Shown here piece after piece: positions 1 through 9,896 of a stretch of DNA of 64,000 nucleotides (the stretch's first letter is position 1; each line of letters opens with the position of its first letter). The notes under the pieces were generated by a model that saw only the letters and a list, made by a program, of their open reading frames with translations, was not told the DNA's origin and ran no database searches. A program made the translations under genes and the position numbers. Source of the DNA: Chara braunii. Lineage: Eukaryota > Streptophyta > Charophyceae > Charales > Characeae. The stretch covers positions 3,474,051-3,538,050 of the forward strand of contig BFEA01000083.1 of NCBI GenBank assembly GCA_003427395.1, read 5' to 3'.

Positions 1-1089
1 CCGTTGGCCTCCCTATGAAGTGACGGGACCCAAGAAAAGGGAAATCCCCGCCTAAAAACTGGTAAATCAGTAATAATAATTGTAATAACAATAATAATAG
101 TAAAAGGGAAAGGGAAAGCCTAGTCGATGCAGCAAGCAACCGTCGCTGGATTATTCCAGATTAAAGCAACGGTGCAAGGAAGATGAGCATTAGCGAACTC
201 CAGCAATTAAACAACATCATACATATTAGTCCAGATAGTCTTGACCTCGAACCAACAGCAGAAATGCATCACGAGATTCACCAAATAAGATCACACCAAT
301 AGTTCGTAATTGACAATGCTGAAATAGTCTCTCATCATCATCAACGAAGAACAAGAGTTGATATCCTATTGGCGCTCGGCGCCCAGACTACATGTGGCAG
401 ATCCTATCTAGCCTAATACTACAATGCCGATGTTGACATCAACAGCTTCCTGAAGTACGAGCATACAGCGGACAATGCCGCATGCTTCCAGCACCAGGTA
501 TGTCTCTCGCAACCCTCACAACCCTGATCCACACCACACAGATGCCACTAGCACCCAAGGACCACCCTGCGTCACACCCAGCNCACAGCGGAGCAGCTCG
601 GCTATGGCTGCCCGCTACTTCCTGCTCGCCCGTGAGAGCGTGAGTGCCAGCCAGCCAGCAAATAGCGCAGCAGCGCTCGCGCAGCATGCAGCCAGCACCC
701 GAATGCCGAATGAGGAGGCAGGCCCTTCCCTATATCGAAGTGGCCTGCCTGCGTCCTGTCGAGGAAGCTTCCAGTAGGCCCCGGTAGGCAAAGGCCCAAA
801 CCTCACACGCAGGCCCAGGGCCTGATGGTTGCATGTGCCCAACTGCCCTTGGCCTGCTCACGGCCTTTCCCCCGCGTCTGGCCCAGGTCCCCATTCAGAT
901 ACATTTGCAAAATATGGCCTGGGCCTAGGCGCCTTCAACCAACTGGCGCAGCGCAACTGTCTGAATTTCACCAGTTGCGGGGTACCCTGAGAATCGAGGC
1001 CCTGAGGGCCTGTCGCGCCTGCCTTCACTTAGGGCAGCCGACATGCTGCAAAAAGGGCCCCGAAGGGGCTGAGCGGGCGTAGCCTTGCA
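1..1089 (-). mobile_element. LTR of gypsy element A, cut by window edge
   Basis: Read on the minus strand, this follows the integrase of element A and begins with TG at 1089, after a purine-rich tract (1090-1100) that also precedes the 3' LTR of element D at 43303-43313. Shared landmarks with the D LTR are the CCCTAAGTGAAGG stretch near 1025, the GGCGCTCGGCGCC palindrome near 372, and a TGTTGACATCAACAG stretch near 432. The two LTRs are clearly one family but well diverged. The far end of the LTR is not seen, so its full length is unknown. Open frames inside it are short and look accidental. Confidence 0.7.
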
Positions 1090-1123
1090 TTCCCTCCATA
1101 TCTTCGTTAGTCCTCTGAGAAGA

Positions 1124-1983
1124 TCAATCCTGAGCCATCTGGCACTTTCCTTTCAATACATCCTTCTCATAGCGGGCAACGATTTGAGGAGCGGTCTGCA
1201 TCAATTCCTCCCGAGTAAACCAGCGGTCCTCCTTCGGATCTGTGTGATGTCTGAAGTGGACACGAAACTGCAGCTTTGGCTTTGGAGGACGTCCCCTTCC
1301 CGGAGGCTTTTGAACAGGCATCTCCCTGTGGTCGACGATATCATCGATGTCGACTTCTCCGTCCATGGTTGGGGCCAGCATTGGTCGACGAGAGGGAAAC
1401 TGATCAGTTTCCTCGAACGCAGCGAGCTTAGAGGCGTGAAAGACTGGGTAAGTTCTGAGATGACTAGGGATACGGATGACATAAGATGGACCATCAGGAT
1501 CTGTCCTACTACGTCTAAAACTTCCCAAGGTCCAAAGTACTGAGGCATGAGTTTGCGGGATATCCCGAACTCTTGTCCCAGTTCTGAAGACTTGACCCAG
1601 ACTTTGTCCCCAACCTGAAATGTAGAAGGGCGGCGGTGTTTATTCTCAGATTCTATCATTGCTGCCTGCGCCTTCTGCATGTGCTCTACAGCCTCCTGCA
1701 TTTTCTGTTTGTAACGATAAGCGAACTCCAAAGTGTCCGGTGTAACAGTTGGCTGGTTATCAGGAAGTAGGAAGTTTAAAGGCAGTCTAGGCCTAAAGGT
1801 AAGATGTAGACTGTTAGGACTTACCTTGGTAGCGCTGTGTACAATGTTATTGTACAGACTGGCGACAAGAGCAAGCTTGTCGTTCCAGTCCACCTGATTG
1901 GGCTTAATGTAATGCCTCAGCAGGTGTTGAACAGCGCGGTTCATGTGTTCAGCCTGGCCGTTTGCTTCTGGGTAGCCTCGCAA
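1124..1983 (-). pseudogene. Ty3/gypsy integrase C-terminal fragment (element A)
   Basis: A 5'-truncated integrase tail. The first frame (1983 down to about 1500) starts inside the catalytic core at a YPEANGQAEHMNR motif, the usual H/YP-x3-GQ-E signature. It continues through the YNN-x-HSAT and HRRP-x-FQVGDKVWVKS segments and a GPWEV motif. It then shifts into a second frame (to 1124) with SYVIRIPSHLRTYPVFHASKL and a diverged chromodomain-like tail ending at ARYEKD. So at least one frameshift separates the halves. Upstream of 1983 the homology stops abruptly in a T-rich stretch, so gag, protease and RT are missing. It is closely related to the tail of element D at 42510-43276. A real remnant, not a working gene. 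Confidence 0.88.
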
Positions 1984-2450
1984 TGGTCTTTATCCCCGTG
2001 CTGATAAGGCGTTTTGCCTTCTTTTGTTTTGTTTTTATTTTCTTATTCTCCTTTTACCCCTCTGCTCAGTTTTTCTCTCCTGACAGCAACCTGTTTTCGT
2101 GCACCTAACCCATAACTATGTACAGGGGCGCTTGGCGCGCAGTTGAAAAGACAGAGCCAGTCTTCTCACTTCCGCGTCCCAGGGCGAACCCGGCGGCTAC
2201 CACGACCACAGGCTGGTTGTGCTCTACTGTACAGCAGGGCGCCGAGCCTGCGTGGACCAATGGAAAGCCCTGTGGCGCACCCTTTTTGCTAAGGGCATGC
2301 ACCGACAGGACCGGTCCACACCAGGGTACAGCCCGGGCTCTAAGGGTCGTGGAGATGACTACTGGCTGCAATACCAGAGCAAGAGACCAGTACCAGGCAG
2401 GGACTTGGTACACAGCGGAGGGCCGGGACACCGCGCCCTACAGCAGCGGG
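1984..2450. other. Unassigned spacer, T-rich then GC-rich
   Basis: A T-rich stretch (1984-2110) abuts the broken end of element A. The rest is mixed-composition sequence with overlapping open frames on both strands that resemble nothing I know. I see no RNA gene or mobile-element end here. Confidence 0.4.
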
Positions 2451-3292
2451 AGCACATGTGCGTAGCCCACGCACTACTAGGTGCACGTGCACACACACGT
2501 GCGCAGCCCACGCATCACGAGGCGCACACTCGTGCACACACCCCGCGCGCGCCAAAGGGCACAAGGGCGCATGCACAGGCGTACACGCGCGCACACACCC
2601 ACGCGCCACGGGGCTCAAGGACACGCACAGGCACACACACCCCGCACACCCTCGCGCCAAAAGGGGCGTAACGTCGCTCGCACAGGCAGGCGACTCCGCG
2701 CTGCCCCTGCGCACGAACGTGAACATCGCGCGCACGGGCGTGCAGCTCCACGCTGCCCCCGCACATGTACGTGAACGCCGCGCGCACGGGCGCGCAGCTC
2801 CGCGCTGCACCCCTGCACACCCAAGGACACCGCGCGCACAGGCGATCAGCCCCGTGCACGAGCCTAGACACCACGCGCACGGGCGCGCAGCTCCGCGTAG
2901 CCTCTGCGTGGGTGTTTGAGCGCCTCGCGCACGGGCGTGCAGCTCCATGCAGCTCCGCGCGCACGAATAGAGGCCGCGCACACGAGCGCGCAGCCCCGTG
3001 CGCACGAATAGAGGTCGCGCACCGCGCGGACGGACGCGCGACACCACGCAGTCCCCACGTGCGTGTGGACGCACGAGCGCTGCGTCGCACACCAGGAGCG
3101 CACGGTCGCACACCAAGGGCGCAACCCAGAGGCGCACAGGTGCACACCGAGAGGTCACGAGTGCAGCCTAGAGGCGCACGAGCGCAAACCAGGGGTGCAC
3201 CAATGATGCACACCAATGTCGCACACCAAGGGTACGCCAAGGCCGCGTACAAGGGCGCACGTCGAAAGGGCACGTCGGGGGCGTGCCCCGTT
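2450..3292. repeat. GC-rich minisatellite of GCGCAC / CACACG units
   Basis: Degenerate tandem repetition of short units built on GCGCACGGGCG, CGCACACC and AAGGGCGCACACC. It starts as CACACG-rich sequence, then becomes a 40-50 bp pattern (GCGCGCACGGGCGCGCAGCTC, recurring every few dozen bases between 2730 and 2960), then a 12-24 bp ACCA-x-GGCGCAC pattern to about 3280. Several frames stay open for 150-270 codons on both strands, which is expected for repeats lacking AT-rich stop codons. The predicted peptides are Cys/Arg/Ala-rich low complexity. Confidence 0.8.
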
Positions 3293-3960
3293 TAGAACGC
3301 GTCACAGAGGCGTCGTGATGATTGGGCCGTTTGAGCAGGCGCGTTGAGATTCGATACGAGGGAGCGGATACATCGAGAGCAGGCGAGTTGGGCGAGAACA
3401 CGGGGGAGCTGAAACATCTGAAGAGGTACATTTTGAACCGGGCCTTTCTGAAGTGGTACATTTTGAACTGGGCTTTTTTGAAGAGGCACTTTTTGAAGAG
3501 GTACGGGCGCATGTCAAGGGCGCAGGGGCGCACACCAGGAGCGCACGGCGCACACCAAGGGCGCAGGCCAGAGGCGCACGGGTGCACACCGAGGGGACAC
3601 GAGTGCAGCCCATGGGCGCACACCAAGGGCGAGAACCAGGGGCGCACAACAAGGGTGCACACCAAGGTCGCGCACGAAGGGTACACCAGGGCCACGTACA
3701 AGGGCGCCCGAAAGGCAGGGCCCGTCTAGAACGCGTCACACGGGCGCTATGATGACTGGGCCGTTTGAGCAGGCGCATTGAGATTCGATACGGGGGAGCG
3801 GATACATCGAGACCAGGCGAGTTGGGCGAGAACACGGGGGAGCTGAAACATTTGAAGAGGTACATTCTAAATCGGGTTTTTTTGAAGAGGCACTTTCTGA
3901 ACTGGGCTTTCTGAAGAGGTACATTGTGAACAGGGCTTCTAAAAGGAGCGATCTAGTGAA
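3293..3960 (+). repeat. Direct repeat pair flanking a second minisatellite
   Basis: The sequence from 3293 to about 3480 (starting AGAACGCGTCACA, through GGGCCGTTTGAGCAGGCGC and GAGTTGGGCGAGAACACGG) is repeated with few changes at 3728-3900. Inside each copy is a short tandem motif, TGAAGAGGTACATTTTGAA, repeated about every 30 bp. Between the copies (3490-3720) lies more of the ACCA-x-GGCGCAC minisatellite. So the array has a higher-order unit of about 435 bp: about 190 bp plus a minisatellite block. Confidence 0.8.
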
Positions 3961-4429
3961 GGCTTTGTGAGACGCACTTGCTTGTGAGATCAAGACTCAA
4001 CGCACCTAGGACTTGCAGAGGGGTTCCTGAGAGGTGAGGACGGCAGCGCAGGAAGGAATGGTCACGGTTGACCTTGAGCTTTGGACCCAGTGGGCGCGAG
4101 AAGTTACTTCAGGTACGGAAAGTTCGAGCACGGTTCCTTGGGATCGACGGGCACGTTACCGGCGTTATCCCATTGGGCGGAGAATCCGACCTAGACTGTT
4201 AGTAAGATCAGTTTGGACTCAAACTGATTTCCTTGATCTAGGAGAGGAAACTACTTCTGGAACTGGGAACAGCGCAGTGAACCCTATCATTCTAGACTAG
4301 ATGGGAATGCATATATTATTTCTTCTTAATGCTGTTTCGTCAGTTTCTCGTCGTCGCATTTTCTTTGGATTTCAATGGTCGTTGTGTGGATCTGCACTAA
4401 CCAGGTTTTCTTGTAGGTTACAGGAGCGC
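3961..4429. other. Unassigned spacer upstream of integrase fragment B
   Basis: An 88-codon open frame (4034-4300) and its shadows are present, but none has a recognisable motif. The stretch could be a worn-out RNase H or linker part of element B, but I see no residues to support that. Confidence 0.3.
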
Positions 4430-5482
4430 CGACCAAATTCTCTTGCGGGTGACAGACGTGGCGCGATGTATAGGGTTTGGACGGTGTGCCGGCAGACCCT
4501 CTCTACCGGTCGACACCGGTTCTCTAAGTATGCAGAGTTTATCCCCTTACCAACTGAGGCTCGCGTTCTGGCCGTTCAGGCGAAATTTGTTGAGAGGTGG
4601 GTTACACATCATGGACCACCCACATCGTCAGTGATCGAGATCCTTGCTTTTGCAGCAATGAGTGGCAATCCTACTATAGGGATTACCTTCGTTCCAGATT
4701 GGATACAACATCTGGTCGTCATCCTGAAGCCAATAGACAGGCTGAAGTGATCATCCAAATTCTGTTCCAATTGCTGCGTCTTGTGATGTCCAGATCAGCA
4801 GGACTGGGATCTCCATTTGGGTTGTGCACAACTTGTGTATAACACGTCTATACACTCCTCTACTGGCTTCACACCCTACCGGTTGCACTGGGGTCGTGAG
4901 CCACGACAGCCTCTCGATGATATCATCGATAAGGCTACCCCTACGCTGACACCTAGAACTGTAGAGTTCACTAGGCGTTACCGTGTGGACATAGAGCGCG
5001 CCCGTGCCAACCTGCCGAAAGCCCAAAAGGCTATGATTCAGGAGGCAAACAAGCACAGACGTCCTTCTACTATTCGCACAAGTGACTGGGTGTGGGTACT
5101 CAGTTTTGAGTTGTCGCGAAAGGAGGATATTTCGCCTAAGCTGTTGCCACAATATATGTGTTCATGGCAGGTCTTAGATACAGTGGGAGCTGATCCATTT
5201 GGACCATCCTATACAGTGGATGTACCTCTGCATCTACAAACCTACCCTGTCTTCCATGCATCTAAGTTGTTGCCGTTCACATCAGCTGATGCATTGCAAG
5301 ACAGGCCTCCTCAGTTCGGTCCCCCTAGCCCTGGTAAAGGATATGAGGTGGAATCTGTGGAGGATGAGTCAGGTACAGGTCTAGATAAGGAGTACCTTGT
5401 GAAGTTCTTGTACCAGCCGCATACTGAGGACCGCTGGTTTACTCGCAAGGAACTTTTGAAGGTCAATTATCCTCAAATATGA
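4430..5482 (+). pseudogene. Ty3/gypsy integrase fragment (element B)
   Basis: A plus-strand integrase remnant spread over three frames. From about 4500 it reads FSKYAEFIPLPTEA and KFVERWVTHHGPP, part of the catalytic core after the first acidic residue. A frame change follows into IVSDRDPCFCSNEW (second acidic residue) and SGRHPEANRQAE. A further frame (4817-5482) gives YNTSIHSSTGFTPYRLHWG, HRRPSTIRTSDWVWV, VPLHLQTYPVFHASKLLPF and a chromodomain-like tail with YLVKFLYQPHTEDRWFTRKEL. The tail differs enough from A, C and D to be another family. The zinc-binding N-terminus and everything upstream are absent. The final stop at 5482 looks like the native end. Confidence 0.88.
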
Positions 5483-6800
5483 GGCAGCACAGAAGGGAGT
5501 ATCCCTTCGGCGCTCTGCACGCCTACGCCCCTAGCTCGGAGGTCCTCGCTCCGGGGGAGGGTAGGTCTGCAATGACTTGCTGTTTTCTGGTTGCGTGTAG
5601 CTTCTCTCTGCCGAGGCTGTACTATAGGTAGGATAGATTCGTAATTTTGTTTGGCTGAGGGCTAACTGAGAGACCTACCTGTGAGGGAAATTCGAGAGGG
5701 ATATATTTGCGAATTCGGGGAAAATGCAGGCCCGGTACTAACAGAATTCCCTACCGCTACCCTAACTGCGAATAGCAGGCCCGGACTACCCCTAGGACAG
5801 ACAGGCCCTAAGGGTCTATTCTGATAGACGTCCTATAACCTATAGCTGGGTCCAGTAGAGGCCGAAAGGCCGAAACATAAATGGTACCAGTCGGTCAGTC
5901 AGTCCGGTCTAGGTCGAGTCTAGGCTAGGTTAGGCTATAGATAGAATGGGCACATCAGTTCAGGGCTTTTGGCAGTTGGTACCGATTGCGCTACGCGTGA
6001 ACCGGAAGTGGTGACGGCTCAACGTGGAAGGAGACAGGCATAGCCCGACCCTCGAAGCGCCAACCATAGCTGGGACCTGCGCTGTACTCCGCCAGCACGC
6101 AAGGGCTGATAGAGGTTTGGGCTATCGAGGTCTGCTGCACGCGAGAGAAGTTGGTGCCCTGCTGGACCCTCCTCCGAAGTGGGGTTCCAGGGTGGTGGCG
6201 CTACAGCCATAGCTGCAGCTTCATCCTCAGAGGTCATCTTGTCAGGGTTTGGTGGCGCTGCTGCATAGTTCCACGCGGGAAGTCTTCCGACACTTCGTCA
6301 TCATCAAATACTGTGGTGCTGGTCTTCTTCTTCATCCTCTGAGTGGCGCTTGGCCTCAGAGACTTGTTTCAAGGTGGCGCTTCCTGTGGACGCTGTATCT
6401 GGGTGGCGCTTGATGTTTCAGGGGCTCAAGGGTGTTACGGGTGCTAATCAGGGTTGGGGAGTGAAGCGCTGCTCATTTCTGAGCAGCGCACCATAGTACT
6501 GAAGTTATCCGGACAATTCGAGACTCCGAGTTTAATAAACAGTGTGTAACTGGGTTTGGACTATCATCGTTTGATTGTTTCCTCGATGCGATCTGCTCGG
6601 CTTTTCTTTATGACTGGTTGTGAGGATTGAGTGGAGTGAATCGCACTTTCAGTGTACCCTGTAATATCGCATGGTCAAGTCTTCCACTGTGTATATCCCT
6701 CCCTGTGCGGTGTGATACTCCTATCCTCTCCCCTTCCTTCTGTGTATGTATGGGCATACTTGGAAGTCTATGTGAGTGAGTGTTGGTCTTCAGACTGCAA
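5483..6800 (+). mobile_element. Probable 3' LTR region of element B
   Basis: Directly after the integrase stop there is a purine-rich tract (CTCCGGGGGAGGG, near 5550), the usual plus-strand primer position. LTR-like sequence with no long conserved frame follows, and a TTTAATAAACAG polyadenylation-like stretch lies near 6530. No second copy is in the window, so neither end can be fixed. The range given is a guess. Confidence 0.4.
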
Positions 6801-7180
6801 ACAACCAGAATCATAACATAGAGGTGGTTGGTGGGTTATCCTTGACATCACACTAAGTACGCATTTGTCAATTTTGGAGTACGCAGTGGGTGTGCAACAC
6901 TTCCTTCTCAACCAGAATCATAACATAGAGGTGGTTGGTGGGTCATCAGACTGTCGCTATTTCTTTTCTTGTCTAGAATTATTCTTTCCGGATGGGTGTG
7001 CAGACACTTCCTTCTAAACCACACAGACAAGGGTGAGCCCTGGGGTCACAGTGAGTACGCATTTGTCAATTTTGGACTCAAGTTTTCACTATTTCTTTTC
7101 TAGTCTAGAATTATTCTTACCTGATGAGTGTGCAGACACTTCCTTCTCAACCACACAGACAAGGGTGAGCCCTGGGTTGG
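6800..7180 (+). repeat. Imperfect tandem repeats, about 100-135 bp
   Basis: AACCAGAATCATAACATAGA with GGTGGTTGGTGGGT occurs at about 6805 and again at 6910. TCTAGAATTATTCTT, TGTGCAGACACTTCCTTCT and CACACAGACAAGGGTGAGCC occur at about 6973-7045 and again at 7108-7175. ACGCATTTGTCAATTTTGGA is also repeated. The two motif sets interleave, so a composite unit was probably duplicated more than once. Confidence 0.75.
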
Positions 7181-8036
7181 CCAGGGTTGCCAGTCCCCGA
7201 CCGCAGACCCTTGCTGTTCTGGGGTGCCACCGTTCAGGTTTTTCCCACTTTCATGGGCTTGGGGACCACCTCCAACTCCCCCAGGGCACAGCGGCATATG
7301 GGCATGGGGAGTGGCGGGTACGGGGCATACGGGGAAAGACCCCCGCGCGACAAAGAGGACCTCTGCACAAATATGGAGGAGCCCCGCAAGGAGGTGTTCT
7401 TTTTCTGGTTTCCTTCTTTGTGGGGTGGTGCTGCCCCTGCTGGGTAGAGGGGAAGGAGTGGCAGGGTTGGGGTGGGGGATGAAGACCGGGGTGCAAGTGG
7501 AACCGCCAGCGGGGGCATGCCGGGGTCGGGATGTTCGGGGGCAGGGACGTGGGATGGGTTCCACTTTCCCCATTAACAAAAACAGGATACCCGTTGTTCT
7601 TGCATCCGTCCTCGCTCGGGGATGCGGATATGGGAACCGGACCCTGGCTTTCTTGTTGGGACCACCAGGTGACAACCTTGGTGCCAGAGTTGTGCAGGAT
7701 CTGATTTGTCAATGTATCATCTGCTACGGTACTACAAGGCAATCTGCTTCCATAGATCATGTGGTGGAGCTAGGATTAATTTGCTTCCATCGATCATGTG
7801 GTGGAGCTAGGTTTTTTGCAGTATTTGTGTACCTGGTGATGTGGATGCTGGGCTGCTGTTTGGTGAATAAATCGTTATTTGACAGTGTTCTTGTCCGTTC
7901 ATCTTTTCTAGTGCAAGTGTGAATTGGCGGATGGACCTGTGGTGGCTTGGTGCTCACCCACACAGACATGGGGAAGGATTTTCTTGGCTTCGGGAGGAAC
8001 TGTTGCAATTACTTTACTACACATACACCTTCACAT
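7181..8036. other. G-rich region with a long frame of unknown nature
   Basis: A plus-strand frame stays open from about 7128 to 7922 (264 codons). Its product is Gly/Pro/Cys-rich and low complexity in its first half, with no motif I recognise. Overlapping frames are open on both strands, as expected for a G-rich, stop-poor stretch. Two copies of ATCATGTGGTGGAGCTAGG lie near 7757 and 7793. I would not call this a gene. Confidence 0.35.
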
Positions 8037-8192
8037 ACGCACACATGCACACAAAAAGCACATGTGTGTGTGTGCGTGTGTGTGTGTTTGTGTGTGCGCG
8101 CGAGTATCTATGTGCGCATGTGTGCATTTGTATTGTGTGTGTGTGTGTGTGGTTCCTCACCTCTTCCTCAACTACCTTCCCCCCCCCCCCCG
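8037..8192. repeat. CA/GT microsatellite and C-run
   Basis: ACACATGCACACA, then a GTGTGTGCGTGTG tract to about 8152, then a run of about ten C near 8180. Open frames across it are Cys/Val/His repeats and not coding. Confidence 0.85.
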
Positions 8193-8240
8193 AATACACC
8201 ATACGGTAGGGTTGCATCCTTGCTGACCGTCGACGTCGAC

Positions 8241-8306
8241 CGCCGACGCCAACCGCTAACCGTATTGTAGCTGGCCACTAGGGCCGATCGGTTGGCGGTG
8301 TCGGTG
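8241..8306. repeat. Inverted repeat at the start of composite copy 1
   Basis: The arm CCGACGCCAACCG (about 8243) faces CGGTTGGCGGTGTCGG (about 8291) across about 35 bp. The right arm runs straight into CGGTGCGAATACCC, where homology to the composite unit begins (compare 31400). The inverted repeat therefore sits exactly on the repeat boundary. Confidence 0.65.
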
Positions 8307-9433
8307 CGAATACCCTTACAAGGGTATCCGCCCTGGTTTTTGCAAGTTACCAAAAAAAATAAAAAATAGTTTGATTTAAAATTTAGGTACAGCGCGCGAG
8401 GCGCGGCGGTGTCTATGGTTTACATTAGGCTGAATGGTTTACTAGAGCAGAGAGTGTTTGGGCGCGCATACTTGAGGTGTGCGTGATATCTTCTCCTTTT
8501 GATGATCGTGAAAACTTGCGTTGGTCGCCGACCAAATTTTTATTCTTCTGATTAAACTAGGATTAAAAGGATTTTGTTTTGTGATTGGTGCGCTTGCCTC
8601 TAACCTGTGCGTACGCACGAAGGACGACATTGACAACACCGTGATTTTAAAGACGTTCAGTAAATCTGCGTGTCACAAAGTATCTGTTTATTTAGGTGTC
8701 GTCAAAATTACACCCAGACTTCGACCCAACATTATTGGTTACAGCATCAAATTTTCATCAGAGAAATTTAGGGATCGAGATTGAGCGGCGACGACGTGGG
8801 GATATCAGAGTAGCGCGAAGGGACTGAGGGGTTGAGGGCCCGACAGGGCTATCCCCCTTGGTTTTGCCATTAGGAACGTCAGAGCGGTGCTAGCGTTTTT
8901 CTTCATCCTCGTTTGACGTATTCTGACAAATATCAAGTTTCTAAGTATGTTTATTATTTATTTATCTTTGCTCCGGCGTCCCTTTAACTTGGACGCGACG
9001 CCGAATTTAGTGGCCGTAACGGGAGTCCCCCTAGAGCACGCATCTCGTTTAACCAGTCGAGGTTCAAGTGAAATTCCTTTATCCCTCCTGTTTTGGAATA
9101 CGAAACCGAGGGGTTCAACATGCCTATGAGCCAGGGGGGGCCGTTGGTTGGAGTACTGGCCGCCGCTCACCCTTTGTTGTGAAAGGATTGAATGTGTGCC
9201 TGCCTGCTGGGACACGAGAGAAGGGTGACCATCGTCGGGAAGAGCGGTTCGGGGCACTATGGGAAGGCTGCGGCAGCGGCCGCTCACCAGTGCAACCCTC
9301 CCCCACCTCGGTCTTCTAAGTTCTCATTTGAATATTTGCAACTCCCACCGGGATTTGCACTAGGCTCGTGCCTAGGCTTTGTCGCAGGCCGCTCCTTTGG
9401 CCTCGCGACAGGCTGTGTGTGTGGGAAATTGGC

Positions 9434-9590
9434 TGTGGAGGACCTGAGGTACTGACAAAGTCCTTTCGGCATAGTGGGCAAGAGGAGGCTGTAGCAGACT
9501 GGCAGCAAAACCAGCTTGGCGCACAGCTTGTCGGACAGGGTATAGGGGCGAAAGACTAATTGACCCGCCTGATAATCGGTCGTTCTCGGA
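9434..9590 (+). rRNA. LSU rRNA-like module 1 (copy 1), diverged
   Basis: TATAGGGGCGAAAGACTAAT at 9541 matches a highly conserved stretch of eukaryotic large-subunit rRNA domain II (TATAGGGGCGAAAGACTAATCGA). It is followed by a loose counterpart of the TAGTAGCTGGTTC element (9570-9585). About 60 bp upstream, TGTGGAGGACC ... TACTGAC (9434-9454) resembles the preceding rRNA sequence, but extra sequence has come between. I see no other rRNA domain nearby. It is therefore a fragment or a derived RNA, not an rRNA gene. Confidence 0.55.
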
Positions 9591-9762
9591 CTATCGCCCA
9601 CGGAGAGTCTGATGAGATTGTGCCGGGCATTGCGGGGCCGCTGCGGCCGGATGCTGCGTTGGTGGCAGGGGAGCGGAGCGTCAAGGAGCGGCGGGTTTGG
9701 CTGGGTTGTGCTAGCAGCAGCGGGGAATCGAGGCAGAGCTGCGACTGGCGCTGAAGCAGGGC

Positions 9763-9893
9763 AGTCAAGACGGCCGAAAGAGACCCAGTGGAGGACGTAG
9801 CTATACTAACGCATGAATCTTTCGGCTGACTCTATGTATAGGGGCGAAAGGCTAACCAAAATGTCAGATAGCTGGTTCCTTTGGAGGTCCCAG
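9763..9893 (+). rRNA. LSU rRNA-like module 2 (copy 1), with a long-range stem
   Basis: About 110 bases align well, by eye, with LSU rRNA domain II: CCGAAAGA, AGTGGAGGACG, ATACTAACG, TCTTTCGGCTGACT, GTATAGGGGCGAAAG, then AGATAGCTGGTTCC. The rRNA segment between CCGAAAGA and GTGGAGG is largely missing, so the module is shorter than a real rRNA. GCCGAAAG (9773-9780) is exactly complementary to CTTTCGGC (9819-9826). In copy 2 both arms differ and still pair. That suggests selection on an RNA structure and argues against a dead rRNA copy. Confidence 0.65.
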
Positions 9894-9896
9894 CGG

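Larger units (their letters stand above)
8305..9893 (+). repeat. Composite unit copy 1, end of R1 and segment R2
   Basis: Homologous along its length to 31400-32990, with scattered substitutions and small indels. It starts with a short hairpin (TACCC TTACA AGGGTA near 8310). Next come a stretch with an 87-codon open frame (8521-8784) that does not behave as coding, a GGCGTCC / GGACGC hairpin near 8975, and two LSU rRNA-like modules annotated separately. It ends at 9893, where it joins R4 directly. R3, which follows R2 in copy 2, is missing here. Confidence 0.85.

Noticed and set aside
2340-3273. Long minus-strand frames of 252-272 codons
   Set aside because: They lie in a GC-rich minisatellite that lacks stop codons on both strands. 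The products are Cys/Arg/Ala low complexity.
7128-7922. 264-codon frame as a gene
   Set aside because: G-rich, several overlapping open frames on both strands, no motif, low-complexity product.
8521-8784. 87-codon frame shared with 31608-31877, as a conserved small protein
   Set aside because: Comparing the two copies codon by codon I count about three silent changes against about fifteen that alter the protein. That is no sign of protein-level selection. The frame is conserved only because the two DNA copies are.
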